From Cymbidium sinense (Eukaryota > Streptophyta > Magnoliopsida > Asparagales > Orchidaceae), in contig CM038228.1 in assembly GCA_021442155.1 (NCBI GenBank), forward strand, positions 89,299,737-89,363,736: 64,000 nucleotides of DNA, written 5' to 3'. A program made the translations under genes and the position numbers. A model generated the notes under the pieces. It did no database searches. It was not told the origin of the DNA and worked only from the letters and a program-made list of their open reading frames with translations. Positions within the stretch are counted from its first letter, which is position 1. Each line of letters begins with the position of its first letter. Positions 21,761-32,205 of this stretch are shown here, one piece after another.

Positions 21761-24413
21761 TATGGGTGAAAATATTCCTACCTTCATCTATCCTTTTTGG
21801 AAAGGATAAATGAAAACAAAAATATACTCTTTGTTAAGACACCACGTAGATCCATAGATATTCTTATTAGGGTGATTGGGTACGACATTGAGGATGGGGT
21901 GTACTATCTTGAAAGATAGAATTCACCACCCTACAATGGACCTAATCACCTGAATAAGAACTCTAAAGGACTATGGGTCTTTGCATGTACCATAGATTCT
22001 TCCCCTACTTTACATGGAAAAGTAAAGTAGGATTTATTTTTAACGGGGTTCGTTAAGTTTCATGTGGAGGCAAGCCCCCATAGTTAATTACATCATAAGG
22101 AATGAGATTCCTTAAGAATACTCTCGATTAAGGTAAATAATCATTGTCTCTAAAGATTTCAAAGGTAGGACTATCAATCAATTAGTTTATTTTTTTAGAA
22201 GATCAAGTGAGATTGATCAAAAGGAGGGAGTTCTTATTGAAGCTAAATAAAGATGAGTAGGGGATGCTTAAGATACTAGGAAGCCTAGTAAACACCCCAA
22301 ACTATCCTTTGGTTGGGCTTTATATTTTTAAAATTGATATGATTTATTTGTTTGAATTGAATTTTTATTAGAAATCTAGGACTTACGATTCCATGATACA
22401 AGTTCATGGAAATGCCTGAGAGGTGAGGATTTATGCTTATAGCCCGTAAAAGGGGAGAAGTGACCTATGAACCTAAATCTAAGGAGCTTTAGCGAGGGCC
22501 AAAGCACGACCTAAATCTAAAGCAAAAATGGGTATTTTGTTTATCTCCACAAGAGAGGATAAACCACTTGACAGTTTGGACTTACAACTGCCTGGGGGTG
22601 GCGGCCAACTAACTCCTCCTATAATTTTAAATACATGTAGGCAAGCCATATGCTTTTGCAAGATAGTTAGGCTATTATTTATTTAGAAAGAGACTAAGTC
22701 CTTAAACAGACTCCCTCAGAGACTAGATCATGCAGGGCATGATTAATGACTTAAATCTAATGCAAAATTTTCAAATATTTTATTTTCATTTTGGACAATC
22801 AATTTGACACCTTTAGGATTCATATGCTGCATGAGAGATTATGGGTCAAAATCAGCAAGATAAGGAGGTGTGTTTCCACCATGGCTCTTAAAGGTCAAGC
22901 CAAGTTTTTTGGCAAAGGTGGAAGCCCTACAAGCAAGAGTGAAATAATATTCTTTTTATGCATGATGTGAGAAAAGTAATACAACATCCAGCTAAGGGGT
23001 TGCTAATTCTTTTATCTTGATTTATAACATAGGCTTTAGATGAGCTTATAAATTATTTATTTTTAGTTTGAATTGGTTTATTGGATAGAAAATTTATTTT
23101 TCTAAGAGCCTAATCGTCATTCAGGTTATACATCAAAGCAAGAAAGAAATTAGGAAAAGATATCATCTTAACGCACAAGTTAAACAAACATCAATCAATT
23201 TATAAAACTAGTGCAAAAGAAAAATATACCATTTATGATCGGACACCACCGCACAAGCCCAAAAATAAATTGGGTAACGAGCTCTACTCTTATACAACCT
23301 GGATTATAAATGAATAAATTACAATTAAGTAAGGAAATTCATGTTATGGGGGTCTTTATTCTTCTTTTCTTCTTTCTTCTTTCTTCTTTTGGATGGTTGG
23401 AATGTGGATGCTCCAAAGGCTTCACATGGTATATAAGATATAATATTATGACCAATGTTCATCATAATCTCCCATAATAATTATTCAAAAATCTTAATTG
23501 CAAAATTACATGAAAATGGGAAAAAAGAAATCTAACTAAAATATGCAAAACAGAGATTAGCTAAACACAAACCATACAATCCCAAACATGTATATATATA
23601 TAGATTGGACTTAGCACCCCACACATGGGTAATCAAGTCCACCTGGCTTATTGGATTATGCTTAGGGGTATAAGCAACATGCACAACAAAAGTAACTATA
23701 TTTTTATTATAGCGCCCCTTAAGCACAATCCTCTGCAGAAGATAATGATTAGATTAAAAGCGTCTAACCATTCAGTCTATGCACATGCACCCTAACATCC
23801 AGACTAAAACATTCCATCATAAAATAAAAGCAAACTTCAAAAAATGCACCGCCCTAACATAGGACTAGAAGTGGCAACTTAGCCTAATGTGTGTGCTATT
23901 TAAGGTTGATGTTGTATGCTTAACTAGGCTTTAAGGTTTAGATTTTTCAAAGTAAGAAAATGTTCAACTTAGAGGGTGGTTTCAATTTAAGTTGTTTAGT
24001 TTATTTGGGTTAATTTTATTTATTGATTTTATTTTGTTTGAATGAATCTACTTAATTACTAAGTTGTAAAGAGAGGGAAAAAAGAAGAGAACTTCTATTT
24101 CCTTCCCTACCTTAAGTAATTTCTAAGATAAATTCATTAATAATTCTTGTTTAGTAAATATTTTATTATGTGTTTTAATTAATCTTAAGTTTAAATTTTT
24201 TCCTAAACAAACCTATTCAAAAAGAAGGGAATTTTAAGATTAAGTAAAGTGAAATACTATCACAAAACACAACACTTCATTTCTTTTCCCAACATGTGTG
24301 TAACATGCATATGGATGAATCCTAAGCATATCTATACAGCAAATGTGAGTATTTAACATCTTAATGATGAATGCTAAGAGGGTTTGTTTAAGAAAATTTG
24401 GATGTATTGTGCA
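21761..24413 (-). mobile_element. LTR D: minus-strand family-B LTR inserted in E and interrupted by B1
   Basis: Begins TATGGGTGAAAATATTCC, the reverse complement of the LTR 3' terminus (compare GGAATATTTCACCATA at 49962-49976). It is collinear with LTR C (30511 to about 33190), including ACACCACGTAGATCCA (21840), the pyrimidine tract (23352-23395) and AGAAAATTTGGATGTATTGT (24391). At 24414 it is cut by TGTTGATC, the start of the B1 5' LTR. The five bases before D are AATAT and the five before B1 are GTGCA; these are the expected target duplications, whose partners lie beyond the window. Confidence 0.78.
23345..23395 (+). repeat. Pyrimidine tract in LTR D
   Basis: Repeated CTTCTTT units, the shorter equivalent of the tract at 32110-32205 in LTR C and of the purine tract at 48360-48428 in the B2 5' LTR. 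Confidence 0.6.
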
Positions 24414-26634
24414 TGTTGATCATTTTAGGATGAGCTCTCAACCCCTTCATCTAGACATAAGACTCTTCTTAGACTTTAATAGATCCTTAGTCTTAAGACA
24501 CATCTAGTGATTAGGTGGACACTCAACCTAGCATTAGAGACTTAGAAGAGTTAGCTATAGGAATAGGTCATGCCTTAGGGGTATTAGGAAAATTTGCCTA
24601 CCCTATAGCTTGAACAAAATTCCTCACTTCCTTCCTTCAAGTCAAACTTAAATCAATTCCTACTTAATTGATTTTCTCCAAACTCAAATCAATTCTAAAT
24701 GATTGAAATCCATGATCAATTCCAAATGATTGAAGCTTATGAGTGAAATTCCAAGTTCAAAATATAACCTAAGTCCTTTGATTCCCTCTTAAGGACTTAG
24801 TCTGAATCAAATCTAAATCAATTTAAATTCATGAAATTCTCTCACAACCAATTTATATTCTTATTTATATTCACATATATAAATAAAAAATAAATTCAAA
24901 TCAATCACTAAATCCAAAATTCAAATCCAAATAAAAATCTTCCTAAGTCACTTTGATTCCTCTCAAGGACTTAGCCAAATCAAGTTCAAATCACTTCAAA
25001 TTCATGAAATTTTCTCATAACCATTTATATTTTCACTTATATTCACATATATAAATAAGATATAAATTCAAACAATCAAAACAAACTCCAAAAATCAAAC
25101 TCAATTTCAATCAGAATCCAACCTAAGCCTTTCAAGTCAAAATCTTGAACTTAGCCAAATTAATTTCAAATTAAGCCAAACTCTTGATTTTTCTTCATGA
25201 TTCAATCAATGGATTTAATCATGAATCCAAATATAAACATAAACCTCAATCCCCAAACCAAAACTCAATTCAAAAATCAAACCCAAGTCAAGCTCATGTT
25301 CACTCTTTTAAACTTGAAATTGTCAAGTGGATCAAAACCCATTTGACTTCAAACCACTTGAAAATGAATTTATATTTCAATCATAAGTCCATATGTGAGT
25401 TCAATCAAACTCAAATCAAGCTTTGACCAAGCCATTTGACCTACTTAGGCTCACTTTACCCAAAGTGACCTAAAGTACCCTTATGAGTCAAATTATAATC
25501 CTAACCAAATTGGATTGAACTAATACAACCTAAGCCTCTCATCAAGATCAACAATCATCATGAGATGATCAATCACTCAAATTGTCAAACCAAGTCAAAC
25601 TTAGGGTTGACCCAACTAGCCAAAATGAAACCTAAACTAGCCAAAATCCACAATGGGCCAAAGTTGAAACCATTGATCAAAACTCATTCATGATCAAGGT
25701 TTGAACTTGACTAAGTCAACATTTGAGCCTAACCTAGCCCAATTGGCCACTTGACCCAGGTTGACCCAACTTGACCTAAAAAGACAGAATGTGTCAAAAC
25801 TTGATCTAAGCTAAATTGATTGAAACCAATAGGCCATGTTCATTCCAAAATGATTTTTGAATTTGACCAAAGCCTCAATTGGCCAACTAGACCTAACCTA
25901 GCCCAATTGACCATGAACCTAACTTGACCTAAAAGGTCAAATTGAGCCAAACTCAAATTTAAACCAAATTGATTGGAAACGAAGATACCAATCCATTTTA
26001 AATGACCAAAACATAAACCAACCCATGGTAACCCAAATAGGTCAAATGGGTCAATTTGTCAACCCATTTGATCTAAATGAACTCAATTGAACCAAAATAA
26101 AATATAAACCAAATTGAATCAAATCAAAGCCACAAAAACATTTAAAATGGTCATATAAACTTGACATAACCCTTGGTTTGACCCAGTTTGACCAATTGGT
26201 CACCTTGACCCAAGTTGACCCATTTTGACCTAAATGGGTCAACATGAGCTAAATCATATCAAACAAACTCTAGATCCATAGAAACTTGGCCTAACCCATT
26301 TTTAAATCATACCAAACATATTCAAATTGAAACCCAAGATAAATGACTATTTTACCTCTAGGCCATAGGGTAAATTTTGGCCAAGTCCACTTGAAATTTG
26401 GTCAAATCCTCTTCATGACCACTTGGCACCCTCTTAGTGGACCAAGTGGATACTAGTGAATGTGGCACACCTAGCCAAATGGGTTTAGGTCAACCCAACC
26501 CAACCTAAGGCTAAAACTGACCACTTGCATGAAACTAAGCACATGTAATCCCTCCTTCACTTAATTTAAGCACAGAGCTCCTACTCCCTCCAGGCCAAAA
26601 CGAATACAAGGACACCTCTAATAGCTATAAACCC

Positions 26635-26642
26635 ACTCAAGG
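26635..26642 (+). promoter_or_regulatory. Possible TATA box in the B1 5' LTR
   Basis: AGCTATAAACCCA would start transcription near 26665, about 450 bp before the splice-donor-like site at 27119. The motif is not conserved at the same place in LTR C or the B2 5' LTR, so support is weak. Confidence 0.25.
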
Positions 26643-27112
26643 TGGTTAATTGGATCAAAATGGCAAGCTCCTTCATTTTGATTGCTCTGGGGAGATATAC
26701 TCCCCCTAATTTCACTTGAATTTCATTCTAGCACACTTGATTGAACTTAGGAAAACTAGAGAAAGCATTTGGAACTCTCCCCAAGGTCTCTCAAGCAACT
26801 TGAACTTCTCCATTTCTCTATTTCTCAAATCAAAAATAGGAGAACTCAAGTTGAAATCCAACTTACTCCACACTGAATACCAAGCCAATTCACTTTGCAA
26901 GGTCCATCAGGGAACTCAATCGAGTTCACCCAAACCTTTTCCCAAGCTCTAAAGGTGAGGAAGGTACCACTTCGATCAAAGCTACAAGGAGTTGAAGGTG
27001 GACTTGGCCCATGGAAGGATCTACCTTATCTCAACACCTCAAAACTTCAGCAAAGCTTTATCTCCACTAGACGAAGCTTCTCCAAGGGATTCGAGTATTG
27101 GTGATAGACTCC

Positions 27113-27124
27113 GGTGAGGTAAGC
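27113..27124 (+). promoter_or_regulatory. Conserved splice-donor-like site in the B1 LTR
   Basis: GGTGAG|GTAAGC fits the plant 5' splice consensus, with GT at 27119. Equivalent sites are GGTGAG|GTAACT in the B2 5' LTR (GT at 44832), GGTGAG|GTATGC in LTR C (minus strand, 35347-35358) and GGTGAG|GTATTT in F (minus strand, 18016-18025). Conservation in all four copies amid diverged sequence suggests selection for a leader intron while the family was active. Confidence 0.45.
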
Positions 27125-27249
27125 CATTAAACCGAGCTTAGATTAGATGTGGTGTGGTCCTTCATGAAGTGAAGTTTTATCTCATGAGAATCTAGCAGTT
27201 AGATGTGATTTCCCTTGCATGGTGATGGTGTGGGTTGAATTTGAGATCA

Positions 27250-27273
27250 ATCCGAGCTCAATTGAGCTCGGAT
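27250..27273. repeat. 24-bp perfect palindrome
   Basis: Centred between 27261 and 27262, with core GAGCTCAATTGAGCTC. The equivalent in LTR C (about 35197-35220) is recognisable but imperfect. Confidence 0.8.
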
Positions 27274-27527
27274 CATGCCATGGAAGATGGACGGTGGCCA
27301 TCTCCCATAGGCAATCTCAGGAAAGAATCATGGGCCATCCATCCACGCATTTTGGATGTACTGCCATGATTAAAACACGTAGGATCTATAGGTTATCCCT
27401 TAAGAACTGCGGATCTACGTGGTGTCCAAATGCAAAAGAGTATATTTCTATCTTTATTTTATTTTGCATAGATTGAAGATGTAAGTATACATCTTAAAAG
27501 ATGAAAATTTTTCACCATAGATTTTTC

Positions 27528-27545
27528 TAGTGACTTCGTTGGGGA
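27528..27545 (+). promoter_or_regulatory. Primer-binding site of B1 (degenerate)
   Basis: TAGTGACTTCGTTGGGGA lies 8 bases after the LTR end and aligns base for base with TGGCGACTCCTATGGGGA of B2, with about six changes. The TGGCGACTCC...GGGGA type is that used by Tat/Ogre elements, reported to pair with the 3' end of a tRNA-Arg. Too diverged to prime well now. Confidence 0.7.
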
Positions 27546-29672
27546 TGGTTCCTCTCTCCATCTTTGGTAAATGATCATTATCTCCAAGTATCAATAGTGG
27601 GATTGTACCTTTGTATGAATCTAAGACTATCTTTCTTTTTGTTGGCACTTAGCTTATTTTATCCTTAAGTTAAGCTAGCTAACATCTTTAGGTTTTAGGA
27701 CCTCACCTCGTGTTGGTCTTAAAACCCCCGTTGGATTCTCCAATGGGTGTAAATAAAATTTAATAAAAAGAAAATATTTAAAGACTTCCTCCTTACCATT
27801 TTTATGGTAAGGACATGTTCATTCTAAAATAATAAAGATAAAATAAATCCTTCATAAAAATCTTACTTTTTAAAAGCACTCTTTCAAAATGCACATAATA
27901 AAATGTGTTGCACAAAATTTTTCCTAAATCACCTTCATCTAACAATCTTCATGATTGTTATATGTAGGATCATCTTTGCAAAAATAAGAATCCAACAATC
28001 ACATTTTCTAAAAGCACAAATGAACTTCTTCACCCAATTCATTTTGATGGAGACTTCATTTTCAAAAAAAAATAAAATTCCAACAATCATGTTTTCAAAA
28101 AGCACAAAATTTGAAGATGGGCCTTTCCATTCAACACATCCACATGTGTTGGATGGACATTACATCTTCAAGCAAAATCACAACTTTGAAATTTCACTCA
28201 ACACATTCCACATGTGTTAGGTTGGAATTTTTACATTTTCAAAAAGCACATATGAAACCTCTCCATTCAATATACCCACATTTATTAAATGGATGTTTCA
28301 TTTCCAATAAAAATCAAAAATAAACTTTCAAAAAGCACATATGAGTATCTCAATTAAATATGCCCAAATTTATTGAATGGAAATTTCATTTCCAAATAAA
28401 ATAACATTATTTTGAAATGCCACTTAACATATTCCATATATGATTAGGTTGGGATTTCCTCTTTCAAAAAATAATAATCACACACAAAAAATACATCTTT
28501 GGAAAATGAAACATAATTGATTTCCATCTTACATACCTAAATTTGTTAAATGGAAATCTCTCTTTTCAAAATCAATAAAACAAAATTTTAAAAATATTTG
28601 AACTTCATTCTAGCATACCCCATTTGCTAAAATAAAGTCTCCCTTTTTCCAAAAATAAAAAGATTTGAAACATATTTTTGGAATTTCATTTAGCATACTC
28701 AAATTTACTAAGTGAAATGTCCATTGCACAAATTTTCAAAAATACTTTTAGAACTTCATTCTTTAGCATACCATATTTGCTAAAGTGAAGTCTCCATTTT
28801 CAAAACAAAATCAAAACACAAAAATTTTAAACACTATTGTTGGAATTTCATTTAGCATACTCAAATTTTCTATGTGAAATTTTCATTTCACAAAATTAAA
28901 GAGATACCTTGGAACTTCATTTTAGCATACCATATTGCTAAAGTAAAGTCTCCATTTTCAATCAAAATCAAATCAAAGTCAAAAGAAACATATTAGGACT
29001 CCCTTAGCATACTTAAATTTGCTAAGGATCCTCTTTTCAAAATCAAATTAAAATCAAAAGAAACACATTAGGATTTTCTTAGCATACTCAAATTTGCTAG
29101 GAGTCCTATTTTTCAAAAAAAATTCCAAAAAAAACACACTTGGATTTCCTCATTTAGCATACCCAAATTTGTTAAATGAGGACTCCATTTTTCAAATCCA
29201 AATGGTTCACAAAATAAAGCAAACAAAAAAAAAAGAAGAAATTGTCAAACATCTCACTTAGCATACCCAAATTTGCTAAGTGAGTAAATTCCAAAAATCA
29301 CAAATCCAAAACAAACGCAAATTGTCCCTTTACTTTAACATACCCAAATTTGTTAAATAAATGGTCCTCAAAATCAAAATTAAAATTCAAATATGAACTT
29401 ATGGAAGGATCTCTTCAAAAATATTTGAACCCATTTTCAACATATCCAAATTTGTTGAAAGTGGATTCTACATCTAGAAAAATTCCTCTTTCCAATCAAA
29501 TCTCAAAATCTTTTCTAAATGAACTCGACTTAACACTTTTAAGATGTTGAGTATGTGTTCAAATTCTAAATTCAAAACTCAAAATCAATAAAATTTAATT
29601 CAAGTTTATTTTTAACATTGCAGACTCTCATTGAGCGGTTCAATTTCGGTCTTAGTTATTTCATTTATAGAA
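27546..29672 (+). repeat. B1 5' leader with an array of about 17 stem-loops
   Basis: Non-coding leader between the primer-binding site and gag. Stem-loops seen at 28127-28156, 28195-28225, 28262-28293, 28351-28380, 28431-28450, 28521-28556, 28602-28636, 28683-28718, 28754-28790, 28845-28880, 28914-28949, 28997-29032, 29071-29106, 29142-29186, 29253-29284, 29328-29364 and 29431-29464. Many loops are TACCCAAATT or one base different. The clearest is 29253-29284, with perfect 11-bp arms CTCACTTAGCA and TGCTAAGTGAG around that loop. Arms differ between units but stay complementary, for example CATTTTCAACA with TGTTGAAAGTG at 29432. Spacing is mostly 67-111 bp, with A-rich linkers such as TTTTCAAAAATCAAA. 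Short open frames here are not genes. Confidence 0.85.
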
Positions 29673-30510
29673 ATGGCGGCAAATATGTGTTCACCTTTCC
29701 CCACATGGATCAGCCCTAGATGCCGCCTTTCGCTAACTATTCATCTCATCCACTTTGGATGAGGTTTTGAGGTGAGGATTACACATGAGGGAACTCCCTC
29801 ACCCTTGTGCGAGAAGTGATTGGGCAAAAGCTGGTCATTCAGATTGACATGCCATCAGATTCTGATATTCCCTCACTAAAGAGGAAGGTAGTGTTGGCTC
29901 CTAGGTGATGGTGATAGCGCACCAATGGTTATTTCTCGTGCTACCTAGAGACTGCTCATTCTTTCCAAGGGAAGGCTCCCGATCCATTGTCTCCCCTACT
30001 TTTGAGGTCAGGTCTAACTCTTACTCTGCTTGCCTCACCAAGACCCAGAGGAGGAATAAGAATCGCATGATAAAGTGGTACCATACTTGCATCGCTAGGG
30101 AGATGGAGGTAGCTACACGATCCATTATTGAGGAGTTGCCCACTTTGATTTTCTCGCTGGTTACAATGAACCCATTCCATCCTCTCTCTGGGTATGACAG
30201 AGAGGATTCTAGGAGGATCTCTGCTTCACCACCACCAACGGTTCAATTTCAGCCACCAATCAGTAGGAGGTCATATGCTGGCCTCCATTCAATTCTATGC
30301 TAGGTTGGCGGAGCCTACAGACGATCTGAGTCCGAGGCTCAATTTGATTTGAGATCTGTTATCCCCCGTAGCATGGGGAAGCATCTTTAGCAGAAGAGGG
30401 CCAGGGAAGCCCATACCTCAGTTCATATCACCAGTTGGGAGAGATCGAGGTTTAGTCGGTAGTCAACGACCTCTGTAATCATTGATTTTCTTGATTATCG
30501 TGCTACCCAC
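29673..30510 (+). pseudogene. gag: B1 gag, N-terminal part, cut by solo LTR C
   Basis: ATG at 29673 corresponds to ATG 52222 in B2 (both ATGGCG..., then TATGTGTTYACCTTTCCCCAC). The first 230 bases carry stops. The block at 29905-30303 includes YHTCIAREMEVATRSIIEEL and NPFHPLSG, shared with B2 52601-52864 (YHTCIVREIKADTWSIMEEL). This conserved N-terminal gag segment has no domain I can name. Coding sequence runs to GTGCTACCCAC at 30510, where LTR C begins, and picks up again at 38360. Confidence 0.75.
30506..30510. repeat. Target-site duplication, left copy, of solo LTR C
   Basis: CCCAC, paired with CCCGC at 38360-38364. The uninterrupted B2 gag has GCTACCCGCATCGA at this point (53060), so the left copy carries a G-to-A change at a CpG. 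Confidence 0.8.
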
Positions 30511-32109
30511 TATGGTAAATTTTTTGTAGATTTTAATTTCTAAAGAAGATATACTTCCACTTTAATCTATGTAGAATAAAATGAAGATATAAATATGCTC
30601 CTTTTTTGCATTTTTGGACACCACGTAGATCTACATATATTCTTATTGAGGGTGATCAGGTATGACATTGAGAAGAGGTGTATTATCTTGAAAGATAGGA
30701 GTCACCACCTTAGAATGGACCTAATCACCTCAACAAGGGCTCTTAAGGACAATGGGTTTGCATATATACTAGAGATTCTTTCCTTACTTTACATGAAAAA
30801 ATAAAGTAGGGTTTATTTTAAATCGGATCCGTTAAGTTCCCTATAGGGGCAAACCCCCATAGTTAATTACATCCTAAGAAAGTGGATTCCTTAGGAATAC
30901 TCTCGATTAAGGTAAATGATTGTTGTCTCCAAAGATTTCAATAGGTAGGACTATCAATCAATTAGTTTATTTTGAAGATCAAATGGGATCGATCAAAGAG
31001 AAAGAGTTATTATCAAAGCCAAGGAAGATAAGTAAGATGCTCATGATGTTAGGAAACTTAGTGAGCCTCAAACTATCTATGGTTGAACTTTACATTTTCA
31101 AAATTGAATTATTTATTTGAGTTGAATATTTTATTAGAAGTTTAGGGCTTATAATTCCATAATACAAGGTTATGAAAATGCAGAGGTGAGGATTTATGCT
31201 TATGGCCATAGAAGGGAGAAGCAACCTTAGAACCTAAATTTAGGGAGCTTTGGCGAGGGCCAAAAAATGACCTAAATCTAAGACAAAATGGGTATTTGGT
31301 TTGCCTTCAAGAGAGGACAACCACCACGCTTGGACTTGCTGGGGTCCAACTAACTCTCCTCCTATGATTTTAAATTCATGTAGGCAAGTCATATATTTTA
31401 TGCAAGATAGCTAGGCTGTTGTTTATTTAAAAAGAAACTAAGTCCTTAAAGTCACTCTCTAAGAGATTAGATCATGTAAGGGCATGAAAAATGACCTAAA
31501 TCTAATGCAAAATATATTACATTTTACTTTCATTTTTGGACAATCATTTGACTCAGGCTTATAGGATTCATATACCTAATGCATGAGAAGTGAGATTATG
31601 GGCCAAAATTAGTAAGAAGGGGAGGTGTGTTTCCACCATGGCTCTCAAAGGTCAAGCCAAGTTCTCTGGTAAAGGTGGAAGCCCTCCAATCAAGAATGAA
31701 ATAATATGCTTTTATGCATGATGTTATAAAAGAAATTCTCATCTAGTTAAGGGGTTGCTAATTCTTTTATCTTGATTTTAACCTAGGCTTTAAATGAGAT
31801 TATGAGTTATTTATTTTTAATTTTGAGTTGTTTAATTTTGTAGAAGATTTATTTTTTCTTAAGAGCCTAATCATGATCCAGGCCATACATCAAAGCAAGG
31901 AAAAAACTAGGAAAATATGCCATCTTAATACACAAGCTAAACAAAACATCAAACATTTTATAAAGCTAGCGCAAAAGAATAAAATACCATTTGTGGTCGG
32001 GAAACATCGCACAAACTTAAAAATAAATTAGGTAGCTGAGCTCTACCCTTATATAACCTGGATTACAAATGAATTAATTTACAATCAAGTAAGAAAATTC
32101 ATGTTATGG

Positions 32110-32205
32110 GGATCTTCATTTCTTCATTTCTTCTTTCTTCTCTCTTCTTTCTTCTTTTTTCTCTCTTCATTCTTCTTTCTTCTTTTGGTTCATTCTTTTG
32201 GATGG
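32110..32205 (+). repeat. Pyrimidine tract in LTR C
   Basis: About 95 bp of TTCTTC, TTTCTTCT and CTCTCTTC units, nearly all C and T on the + strand (purine on the LTR sense strand). Present in LTRs C, D and the B2 5' LTR at equal positions. Confidence 0.7.

Larger units (their letters stand above)
24414..27519 (+). mobile_element. 5' LTR of B1, short form (3106 bp)
   Basis: Begins TGTTGATCATTTTAGGATGA and ends TTTTTCACCATA. It is collinear with 42361 to about 45000 of the B2 5' LTR and with 35050-38359 of C (reverse complement), then jumps at about 27405 to the last 130 bp of the LTR. The missing middle is about 4.4 kb. At the join, CTGCGGATCTACG (27408) corresponds to TCTGCGG motifs found at both ends of the 4.4-kb segment in longer copies. 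Contains the TTGACC-dense part (25430-26520), a possible TATA box (26635) and a splice-donor-like site (27119). Confidence 0.8.

Noticed and set aside
27903..28323. Open frames in the B1 leader (105 and 70 codons)
   Set aside because: They overlap each other and the hairpin units; not conserved in B2.
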